Part shown: piece after piece, positions 44,866 to 55,094 of the stretch | Numbering within the stretch: the first letter of the stretch is position 1 | How the letters are laid out: each line of letters begins with the position of its first letter | The notes under the pieces: generated by a model | Databases searched by the model: none | What the model was told of the DNA's origin: nothing | Seen by the model: only the letters and a program-made list of their open reading frames with translations | Assembly: GCA_003427395.1 (NCBI GenBank) | Contig: BFEA01000283.1 | Span: 1,559,121-1,623,120 of the forward strand | DNA from: Chara braunii | Lineage: Eukaryota; Streptophyta; Charophyceae; Charales; Characeae | Direction of reading: 5' to 3' | Length of the DNA stretch: 64,000 bases | Translations under genes and position numbers: made by a program

Positions 44866-45760
44866 GAACAGTGCTAGTGGCAATCGGCATCCAGAGTGAA
44901 CGACTGTTTGCCACTTCCTTAAGGTGCTCTGTCGAACACCACTAACTCCCGAATCATTTGGTGTTCAACTACTATCTGTCAACCTGAGAAGGAGGTCCTT
45001 CCGGGAAGATAAATGGTCGACACATTTGTTGAAGGGGTACTGACGGGTCGCGGGTTCAAGTTGCCAAATGTCGTGCACCAGGGTGGGTGTTCCGCCCGAC
45101 CACAGTTGACAGGTTCAGTCCATCAACTTGTAAGGTATCGGGCGCCGGACCCCTGACCTTTTATGGAAAACAGGCACCATATACCCAACACGATGCCCTT
45201 TTGAATCGTATACTGTCTGTCACAGCAACACTAAACCAGTGGTGTGCGTTCATGTTGTCCATCTAAATGAGAATTCACTCCGACTTGTGGTGTGTACCCC
45301 GAGAACACCACAAGCAATCCACTAGTTGTCCATGCAAATGTCTAAGAACTGCTAACCTGCGGGATTTGGAGTTCAATTCTATTTCTTGAGTGCGAAACTC
45401 TGCTCGAAACAGATCCAAATCCAACAGGAAGTCCCACCACAGACCATCAAACCTTCCCCCGGTGGCGGACTTCAGCATCCAAGACTGCCCAACTAACCTG
45501 CGGCATGCAAATCCACACCCAGCATCAAGGTTCCCTTAGAGTGCAAATGTCCAAAAACTGCTAACCTGCTGGATCTGGAGTTCAATTTTATTTCTTGAGT
45601 GCGAAACTCTGCTCGAAACAGATCCAAATCCAACAGGAAGTCCCACCACAGACCATCAAACCTTCCCCCGGTAGCGGACTTCAGCATCCAAGACTGCCCA
45701 GCAACTGCTAACCTGCGGCAAGCAAATCCACACCTAGCATCAAGGTTCCCTTAGCGTGCG
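44555..45760. repeat. Three dispersed copies of a ~150-bp repeat
   Basis: A block with ttgagtgcgaaactctgctc and cagatccaaatccaacagga, then agtcccaccacagacc, occurs at about 44,608, 45,388 and 45,595. The last two are near-identical over more than 140 bp and extend through cccggtggcggacttcagca. The minus-strand frame is open in both (LLDLDLFRAEFRTQEI), but only as a copy effect. Confidence 0.75.
44818..44860. repeat. (CT)n microsatellite
   Basis: Uninterrupted (CT)n preceded by gaattgattcgctattcaac and cctttccaggttaaagcaag, the same words found before the tract at 45,895. Confidence 0.95.
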
Positions 45761-45890
45761 TGGCCATCCGCATGACTGTTTGACACTTGTTGAAGGTGCT
45801 TAGTCACCAAACTCAGTCACCAAACCGATATCTGCGAATGGATTTGCTGTTCAACTAGTATCTGTTAATGCCTTTCCGGGTTAAAGCAAG

Positions 45891-45964
<74 letters not shown>

Positions 45965-46245
45965 ACGACCCGGAATCAGATCTCGCATCAAGATTCCCTA
46001 AGAGTGCTAATGAGAATCCACACAGACAACCAATGACTCTTTCACACTTCTTCAAGCTGCTCGATCGCCAAACAGATCAGGAACCAGCATCTAGGCCCCC
46101 TAACAGTGTTATTGGCAATTGGCATCGAGTCTCAGAGCGAACGACTCCTTCTCCGGTTGACAGATAGTAGTTGAACACCGAATGATTCGGGAGTTAGTGG
46201 TGTTCGACAGAGCACGTTAAGGAAATAGCAAACAGTCCCTTCCGG
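44895..46245. repeat. Short inverted repeat pair with R-type end
   Basis: The stretch 44,895-44,985 (gactgtttgccacttccttaa, aggtgctctgtcgaacaccac) reappears inverted at 46,160-46,240. The same words form the outer end of repeat R (40,345-40,435), so this is a smaller decayed relative of about 1.35 kb. Confidence 0.55.
45895..45963. repeat. (CT)n microsatellite
   Basis: Long (CT)n with one TTT interruption. The overlapping frame of Ser-Leu repeats is not a gene. Confidence 0.95.
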
Positions 46246-46733
46246 GAAGATAAATGGTGGACACATTTGTTGCAGGGGTACTGACGGGTTGTGGGTTCAA
46301 CTTGCCAAATGTCGTGCACCAGGCTGGGTGTTCCGCCCGACCACAAGGTGTCGGGTGCCGAACCCCTGACCTTTTATGGAAAACAGGCACCATGCAGTGT
46401 CTGTCAGAGTCATTGGCAACACCTAGCCACGAAGCCCTTTTGAATCGTGTACTGTCTGTCACAGTCGTTGGCAACACCTAGCCAGGACAACATTGTCAAG
46501 GTGTCATACAAAGAGTCTCTGCCCTTTTTTACACTAAGGTGTTAATTCGCATTTGATAACGACTATTCATGTACGAAGGGCTCAAAACGCCCCACCGGCA
46601 CATTTGCCATGTCAACACTTCATATACTGACCATTTATCCTCACTTAAAGTGTCGCATGATGCCCTATTGGGCCATGGAGTGTTTATTCGCAGTCGAAAT
46701 AGTTCATTTTTTGACAAAAAGTTCATTTTTTAC
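46245..46733. other. Spacer with a duplicated block, no gene
   Basis: The block from about 46,240 (ccttccgggaagataaatgg ... cctgaccttttatggaaaac) repeats 44,997-45,175 with indels. The word gtcagagt/cattggcaacacctagcca is itself doubled at 46,400-46,490. Nothing else recognised. Confidence 0.6.
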
Positions 46734-46745
46734 GAAATGTGTATT

Positions 46746-49700
46746 GGGGATGGTTGGTTGAAGAGCAAATAAATTCGCACTTGCAAATGAACATTTCCAT
46801 TACGAAACTGAGACTTATGGATGAAAGAGTAACTTATTTAAGGGGATGGTTGGTTGAAGAGCGAATAAATTCGCACTTGCAAACGAGCATTTCCATTACG
46901 AAACTGTGACTTATGGACTAAAGAGTAACAAATTTAGGGGGATGGTTGGTTGAAAAGCGAATAAATTCACACTTGCAAACGGGCATTTCCATTACGAAAC
47001 TGGGGGTACAAATGCGAGTTAATTCTGACCTATCGACTATACAGTAACAAATTAAGGGGCCTGGTTGGTTCAGGAGCGAATGAATTCACACTTGGAAACG
47101 AACATTTCCATTACGAAACTGCGGGTACAGGAGCAAGTTGTTTCCGGCTTGTTCTGCGTGTAGTACGAACCACAGATCGTCGCAAGAGAGAAATGGGGAA
47201 AGGTGGTGTACTATTTTTTAAGACGGAGAAAGACTGCGAAGCGATGGGCAGATGGTGCACCGATGATAATAGATAAAGAGAGATGGCGCATCGATTGAGA
47301 GAGATGGCGCACCAAGAGAGATGGATGGAGTTACAGTCTTCCCCCGAATACAACATCCGGTCATTATAGCTGAATTCGGGGCATCTTTCAGTCTAAAGAC
47401 AACTATAATAAACGTGCGTTGTATATTCCAGGAAAGAGATCACGAACTAATTGAGAGATATGCCACAGCGAGGGAGAAAGATTGCGCACCGATGGAGAGA
47501 CAAGGCGCAACAATGGAGAAAGATGGTTAGCGATGATGGTTAGCGACAGCACAGCAATGGAAAAAGATGGCGCACTGAAGGAGAGAGATGAACATAGATG
47601 GCGCGACGATGGAGATAGATTGGAAAAGATAGCGCAGCGATGGAGATAGATGACGAAAGGTCGGGAGATGAAGAAAGGTCGGGAGAGATCGCGCACCGGT
47701 GGAGAGAGATGGAGAGAGGACGCGCAACAATGGTTAGCGATGCCGCACCGATGGAGAGAGAAGGCACAACGATGGTTAGCGATGGCGTGCCGATGGAGAG
47801 AGTTGGCACAACGATGACCAAGATTAGTTATTGCACAACATCAGTTCCATTATCAAAGTGACATTCATCGCGTTGAACCTTCGTTAAGCATACCTGTCAC
47901 TTGTTTCGTGCGATTCCACAGTGATGGGCGGTTGCACCGACGGCGGACTGAAACAACAATACAATGGCGATGGCGGGATCGCGCAGGAGTGATGGAGAGC
48001 CTCTGGCGCAGGGATGGACGTCGCCCGGTGGTCGAGAGAGATTGCGCAGTGATGGAGTGAGATGGAGAGTGATCACTCAGCGATGGAGGGAGATCGTGCG
48101 GCGATGGAGAGAGATCTCGTAGCAGCGATGAAGAGAAATCACGCAGCGATGGCAAAGAGATCGCGAAGGCGCCAAGGTGCCCAACAAATCAGCTCTAGCG
48201 ATGGCCAGCACTGCAATGGGATAACACTGGTCAGGGCTTTGATAGCGATGGCCAGCGCTGTAGTGGAGAGCGATGGCGCGCCCGCGCCGATGGAGAGAGA
48301 TGGCGAACGATGAGAAAGATGGCGCAACAATGGAACGCGTTACAATGGTCAGTGCTGCGATGGTTAGCGACAGCACAACAATGAAGAAAGCAGGCGCAAC
48401 GATGGTTAGCGTCAGCACAACAATGGAGAAAGATGGCGCACGAAGGAGAGAAAAGGACATAGATGGCGCGGCGATGGAGATAGATTGGGAAAGATAGCGC
48501 AGCGATGGAGATAGATGACGAAAGGTCGGGAGATGAAGAATGGTCGGGAGAGATCGCGCACCGGTGGAGAGAGATAGAGAGAGGACGCGCAACAATGGTT
48601 AACGATGCCGCACCGATGGAGGGAGAAGGCAGAACGATGGTTAGCGATGGCGCATCGATGGAGATAGACGGTGCGCCGATGGAGAGAGATGGCGTGACAA
48701 TGAGAAAGATGGCGCAGCGATGGAACGCGTTACAATGGTCAGCGGTGCGATGGTAGCGATAGTGATGGCCAGCGCTGCGATGGTATGAGCTAAGCACATC
48801 GATGGCGTCGCGTCGATGGCGATGAGCTAAGCGCATCGATGGCGATGGTGCATGGCGAGAGTTGGCGATGGCGATGAGTTAAGCGCATCGATGGCGATGG
48901 TGCATGGTTAAGCGCATCGATATCCAACGTCGTTGACATTTGTAAAATGTCCGAATGACAGCGACACCGAAACTTATAGATTTTCGGTGTTTTTGACCTC
49001 GACGCACAACGAATCGCCGCACCTCGGCGCGAAATAAACCGTCACCTAACCTCGGCGCACAACGAACCGTCTCGGCGCACAACGAATCGCCTCGCCTTGT
49101 AGATTCTTGCGCCTGACCTCATGCGTCGGATCATGCCGATCAACGCTACAGATTACAACTGCGATAATGACCTTGCCTGCCCCTTGTTTTCTGGAACTGT
49201 CACATCATTGCACGCCGGAGTTGACGGAAATTTTGAGGCCACTGGCATACCAGTGGCTCCGTTCATCAGCGCCGTTGAAAATTGTTGATCGACATCTGAC
49301 AATTTTCGGTGCCTCTTACCCGTTTATAGGCCCTGGAGTTTAATGGGTCCAGGCGTGTGATATGCGAATCGATACGGTCGCTCGCCTTTACCCCTGCGCA
49401 TTGATTTCATTTCGCGCTCAACCACCATGTTGACGGATAAAGATGCACCACAATTGCCGAGATTCACATCTCCGCGATTGGGAACTGTGCGATGCATCAC
49501 ATTTCTCAGGCTCAGTGCGGGCAAGGTCCTCAGAGTCTTATACAAGGGATTTGTCAACGACTAACTGGGAATTCATTCAGAGTTTAAGATTTCGTCCTCT
49601 ACCTTTGCTCGCAGAAATTAATGACCCGCTTAGAGCGTCCAATTTTTGGGGTTCGTGACGCTGTCGAGCGCATTGGTCTTCATCCTCGTCATGAAATACA

Positions 49701-50593
49701 TATTGACCTTCCGCCAACTGCATTGGTCGACTAACACGTATCCTGATCACTATGCACGTGAACTGGCGCACGAAATTCGACGTCGGTCGACTACGACGTA
49801 TCCCGCTCACTACGAACATAATAGTTAAAATACAACGTGTACACACACACACACACGAAACGACAGAAAACAACATAACAACAACACGACAACACTCCGA
49901 GTCCCTTCAGTAGTCATCCCATAACTTTCCGTCGCGGAAATCGGATAGCCGACACTCGCGAGACTTTCATTACGAACATAATATTTAAAGTACAACGTGT
50001 ACACACACACACACGAAATGACAAAAAACAACATAACAACAATACGACAACACTCCTAGTCCCTTAAGTAGCCATCGGATAGCCGACACTCGCGAGACTT
50101 TGTATAAAACACCGCGGGCACAGGGCTATCTCATATCGACTACCAATGCATGTGCAAGCAAGCAGTCTATTACTAAGTCTTTTTTTTTCATTCACTAAAT
50201 TTAATCTAAAATATTATGTTGAAACCTTGAATAGAATCTTCTATATTCCAAATTAAATCTTTGTTTATATATTATACAAGCAGTCACAATGATGGCGTAC
50301 AATGTAGTGTCCATAATCAAACGCACAAGTTGCACGATGATGGGCCCGGAGCACTCGAACAAACCCGGAGTTTATTCTGAGTTGCCGAGCAGCGGCCGCT
50401 CCAAAAGCCTACCTCGAAGATGACCCATATCACTGCCCATTTAGCAACACTTGTCAATGATTGTCTCGATTTATTCTTATTTATGTCGTTCCTCAGTTCA
50501 TATTGCCAACATGAATTTCTCTTACTTATATCGCTCCAACATGAATTTCGGCTTTGTTACACAAAGTGAACAATCAAAAGGTTCACTTTTAAT
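46746..50593. mobile_element. Q-P repeat unit bounded by 12-bp direct repeats (uninterrupted site)
   Basis: 46,746-49,377 is the inverse of Q (28,353-31,070) and 49,378 onward the inverse of P (14,046-15,248), joined without the 13.1-kb block. The 12-mer gaaatgtgtatt stands at 46,734-46,745 and at 50,594-50,605, one on each side, in direct orientation. Within the unit, 22-bp motifs at 46,761, 46,857 and 46,953 keep the 96-bp spacing, and the next is 119 bp on (47,072), exactly mirroring 30,628-31,035. No transposase is included. Confidence 0.6.
49811..50110. repeat. 160-bp tandem duplication with (CA)n
   Basis: The tacgaacataat block starts at 49,811 and 49,971 and is followed each time by (CA)n, a caacataacaacaa block and cggatagccgacactcgcga. 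The left copy of P (14.65-14.82 kb) has only one unit, so the duplication is private to this copy. Confidence 0.8.
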
Positions 50594-50605
50594 GAAATGT
50601 GTATT

Positions 50606-52155
50606 CCTCTTTCAAGAATCAAATATGGGACGCAGTTATCGTGCGCGTGGTACCCCGTTTTCGTGAAGTTCGGATCTCGGCGATTTTCACGCAAAGCACC
50701 ACGGCCTGAAACAAACTGACGGTCACTGATGAAGGCATTTACATGACACATTCCAACTTTCAGGACAACACAACTTGAATATCTAAGTTCGTCGGGATCC
50801 GAACTTGTCGTTGGTTGCACTTCTAGTGGTGCACTCAACGCAATCGCTGAAATCCGGTCACGTACAAGTTCAAACTTGGAGATCCGCGTTGTGTTTTGCT
50901 CAAAGCTGGAATCTGTCATGCAAACACGCGAGTTCGAAGCACGTTCGTGGTTATGACTGCTTAAGTTTGCATTGCCATCGCTCGAACTCGCCTTGTTGAT
51001 CAAGTCAACCGGGTTTATGAGGTTCGCAGAGGGGTCTTTGAACCATGGAATGATTTGTTGAACAGGAACACGATGATCTTCGGGTTTTAGACGCTTTTCT
51101 GGTCAATCTTGTTATTCTTCAGCAAATCTGCGCTGATCTTCTTGTGCGTAGAACTGCATAGAATTATTGTGCAATAACACGGGCACGCGTTCTCCAGGAG
51201 GCCAGCCGTGGGATTTACAGGAGTCGATCGGGGACCGTGCTGAGCCATTTCATGATGCGTTGCAGCCACGCGAAGCCATTTTTCTGACCGCGGAAATTTG
51301 CAAGAACAACGCACGCGCTCGCTTTCACGTTTCGAGAATTGGGGTTTATAAGGGTCGCTTGGGGGCCACGCTGAGCCATTTCTTGATGCGGTGCACCCAC
51401 ACATAGCCTTCCTTCAGTGCGCCCACTAACCCAACATTCAAATCGCGGCGGCATCTCAAAAAACGGGTTCCATGCTATTCCTGCAACCACCAAGTTCGGA
51501 TTCCGGCGGACTTTGAGGGTCCTGGTCACTGTTCAGTCTAACGGCCTTTTTCAACGGCGTGGACCTTTGCATGTGTTTTCTTTGCCAGAGGACTAGGGTT
51601 GCGTAGGAGTGCTCACATTGTGAATTACCCTTTATAGGGGTTTATGGGGGTTGCTGATGTTGTCAGTGGCCACGTCCGTTTTCGGTCTGTCGTCAGTCTT
51701 CGTTGCCCTCCGAGGGGTGCAATCACCGCATTACGTGGAAACCTGTTGCTGCCAAGGTCGTGTCTCGGAGTGCTTTCCGCTTACTGCTCTCATATGTTGA
51801 CGTTGTGAGCGCTCGGACTCGCCTTGTCGATTTGGCGGCTTGGGGTATGTTGGGGTTGAAAAGGGGTCTTTCATCCATGGTCACATTATTTTACCGCGCC
51901 ACGACGATCTTCGAGTTCCCCGCGCTGTTCTTGTCATGCCTGTCAAAACTAGCACGGATTGCAACAGGATTGCCTACTACAGCGCACGAGCTCGCTTTGC
52001 CGATGGGCAGAATCGTTGTTTTTAGGGGTCACTTGGAGGCCACGGTGCGCCGTTTTGTGAGGTGGTGCACCCACAAATAGCCTTTCTTCTGTGCGTGCTC
52101 TGGTCCAACAGTCCAGTCGATGCAGCCGACCATAAACAGGTTCCTGGTGCATCCC
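50606..52155. other. Intergenic stretch with dispersed repeats and 22-bp motifs
   Basis: No convincing gene. 22-bp motifs of the AAGTTCGGA kind at 50,666, 50,785 and 51,492. A block containing gaccgtgctgagccattt and gatgcggtgcacccaca recurs three times with drift: about 51,215-51,260, 51,345-51,410 and 52,010-52,085. Confidence 0.55.
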
Positions 52156-52162
52156 GCAACCC

Positions 52163-52524
52163 TATGAAACCGTATGAGCGCGCGCTTAAGCACGCGCTTT
52201 ATCCACCCCCCTCGCGCTCAAAGCGCTCAAAGCGCTAAAAAAAATAAATAAATAAAAATGAAAAAAACGAAAAAAAAAATAAAATGTGTGCACCTGAGGG
52301 ATTGCACGAGTGCAGGGGATGCCGTAGGGATGGTTGCACGGGAAAAAAAAATAGGGGGGTGGGGGTGATTTTGGTCGGGAGGGAGGTTGGTTGGTTGGGG
52401 GGTTGGGCGCGTTGGGGGGGCGCGGGCGTGTGTGTGTGTGTGTGTGTGTGTGTCTGTGTGCATGTGTGTGTGCGTGTACGTGTGTGTTTATGTTTTCATT
52501 GATGTTTATTTGTATGTGTATCTC

Positions 52525-52566
<42 letters not shown>

Positions 52567-53103
52567 GGGGGGGGGGTGTCTATGTGTGTCTGTGTGTGCG
52601 TACGTGTGTGTGTTTGTGGGGGCGGTTGTCTATGAGTGTGTTTTGTTTTTTTTCCTATTTTTGGTGTTTTTCATTTTTTTTTAACATCCATATGAACTTT
52701 AAAAATAAAAATAAAAAATGAGGTTGTAGATCTCCAAGAGATCTGCAACCTTATATTTTTTTTAATTTTTTTTGTTTATTGGTTGCCTACCAAACAATCT
52801 CCATGAAAAAAAAGGAAAACCCACTCATTTCATCTTTTTTTTTTGGTTTTTTCTTTCTTTTTACATTTTTGATTTTTTAAAAATATAAACAAAACTTCAA
52901 AAAATAAAATACAAAACATAGGGCTGTAGATCTCAAATACAACCCTATATTTTTTGTTTTGTTTTTTTAGCATTTTTTACCCCCCCAAAAAATATCCCTG
53001 CGCCCGCTCAAACCCTGTTGAAGGCGCTTTGAGCGAGGGATTGAGCGGCGCTCAAACTCTTTAGCACTGACCTCGCGCTCAATCAGCGCGCGGTTTCACA
53101 GCT
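52163..53103. mobile_element. Candidate non-autonomous TIR element (AT-rich, about 940 bp)
   Basis: Left end TATGAAACCG; right end, read on the other strand, contains TGTGAAACCG; both are followed by gcgcgc/gagcgc-rich subterminal sequence. GCAACCC flanks both sides (52,156-52,162 and 53,104-53,110) as a possible target duplication; the eighth base differs. The interior has (GT)n at 52,426-52,615, a hairpin of gttg.agatctc/gagatct.caac at about 52,722-52,752 and poly-A/T runs. No coding capacity. Confidence 0.45.
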
Positions 53104-53707
53104 GCAACCCCAACGTTCGGATCCCGACGAACTTTTGAGTTCCGGAACCGGTTCACGGCAACCAACGAATAACAAGTTCGTCGTGGATTCGGTTTCTAAC
53201 AAGTTCGGATCCCCGCGGACTTCAATGATCCACGGTCGTCGAACCGTTCCTTGTGCCGCCTAAATCATGCTTGGACGCGTCCTCCTTCAGGCCCGTCACA
53301 CACCACCAAAAAAAATTGGATCGACAAACTCAGAACCTACGTAGCACCGTGTTCGAACGCGAACATGTTCGCCAAAAACCCTCCGAACGCGAACATAAAA
53401 AAAAACAACAAGGTTTCTCAGAAAAATCTGAAAAAAATATAAGTTATGTAAAATAATAATATAAGCAACTTTTGCCTTGGAGTGATGTTTAAATTCGTAG
53501 CGAATCATGAGTTAAAAATAAAAAACAGAAAAACAATTATGCTCGCCCGAACATGTTCGCGAGTTGTTCGTGCGAACGCGCGAACACATTCGTGCGAATG
53601 TGAAGGGGCGCGAACACGTTCGCTGTGCTACGTAGTTCAGAACAAAGATTCACGCCACGCCCGTTTGGTGTCCGACCCATAACCAAATGTCACATAACAC
53701 TTGCAGG

Positions 53708-54520
53708 CAGGGTTATCAGCCCGTACGTACGGAGGCCCCCGGGCCAACCTCCGTACGTTCGGGCGTTCAGGGTCACATTCGGGGGCCGAACCCCTCCGAA
53801 CCTGAAGAGGTTCAGCCCCCGCCAAAAATTATTTCGGGGCCTAAAAATTATTATTTGTTCTTGAAATGTTTTTTGTGAGTTGTCTATGATGTGAGGTACA
53901 TGCCTCTTAAGTTTGAGATAATTTTGCTTAGCCAAAAAAAAATGAAAAATCGCCAAAGATAGCGGTGTCAAAACGTGCTCACCCACTCACTATTTTGTTT
54001 TTTTTCTCTTTTCTCTTGCTGTTTTCACTTTGTTTCGGGGCCTAACTAATTTTTACATTTTTTTAATGAGTTTTGTATCATGTGAGATACACACCTATGA
54101 ATTTTCAGGGAATTTCACTGATCCAAAAAAAAAAAAAAAATCTTCAAAGATGGAGGTGTTTAAAACGTGCCCGCCCGCACACTGATTATAATTCTGTCTT
54201 CAAATTTTTTGTTTCTATTATTTTTTTTTTGTTTTTCGTTATTTATTTTTTATTCGAATTTGGTATCGAATTTGGAGGTAACTCTGAGGCAAATGTTGTT
54301 CAGTTTGTCTGTCTGCAGAACATACATTGTTTTTCAGATTTTTTGGACGACCCTTTTTTTTTTTTTTTTNNNNNNNNNNNNNNNNNNNNNNNNNTTTTTT
54401 TTTGGTCCTTGTTCGGTCTGAACGGCCGAACGTGTCTATAGGGGGGCCCGAACGTTCGGGCGTTCGGGTTCGGGCATTCGGGTTCGGGCGTTCGGCCCGT
54501 CCCGAACGCCGGTTACCCTG
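53708..54520. mobile_element. hAT-like non-autonomous element with 8-bp TSD
   Basis: Begins CAGGGTTATC and ends GGTTACCCTG (imperfect 10-bp terminal inverted repeat) and is flanked by identical CTTGCAGG at 53,700-53,707 and 54,521-54,528. An 8-bp duplication with CAGGG ends is characteristic of hAT transposons. Both ends are rich in gttcggg words. There is a run of 25 N inside. No transposase frame. Confidence 0.75.
54370..54394. other. Assembly gap (25 N)
   Basis: Gap within a poly-T run. Open frames that cross it are meaningless. Confidence 0.98.
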
Positions 54521-54528
54521 CTTGCAGG

Positions 54529-55013
54529 CATCCCGAGGTGAACATCGTATAAATGTCGCGCGGCCTCAGGCTTCCTCAAAACGAGTAGCCATGCGTGAGA
54601 TCTGAAGCAGTCGAAGTGATGGCGTACTATGTGCTGCCCATACTCACGTGGCCCTCGACGGTGTCGAGGGTCACGTTCGACACTCAAGTGACAACTGACA
54701 CGCACCTTGAGGGATTAACCTCTCGACGCTAGATAACCGCCAAGGCGGTTGCAGGACCTACCCTCTTCAGCAACCTGCGGGGATGAGTGGTAGGCGGGCC
54801 AAGGCTCTTTGGAGCGGATGGGTTCCATCATCGGAGACCTGTAAAAAGGTCAAGGGTTTTGACTATGACAGCTGCTACGGACTTTAACATCCAACTAAAA
54901 AAGTATAAAAAGCAAGAGCTGAAAGTGGAACTCCATTTTCTATCAAAGCAAGAAATATTTAGATGCCCTTCGACACATACAATCGATGCATTCGAAGGAT
55001 TTCGATCTCTGTG
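54529..55013. other. Spacer with two compact hairpins
   Basis: ccctcgac-ggt-gtcgaggg at 54,652-54,670 and aaccgcc-aa-ggcggtt at 54,735-54,750 are perfect stems. No gene or known RNA family recognised. Confidence 0.4.
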
Positions 55014-55094
55014 AAGTTCGGATGTCGGCGCACTTCGCATGGCGCAGTTTGTCATATCGTTCGTGCCGTCTAGCTGCCAATCCACGCCTTCCTT

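Noticed and set aside
45035-45090. tRNA-like B box (gggttcaagttgcc, also at about 46,285)
   Set aside because: No A box, acceptor stem or cloverleaf could be found around it.
52387-52721. Three overlapping frames of VCVCVC repeats
   Set aside because: Product of the (GT)n tract inside the AT-rich TIR element.
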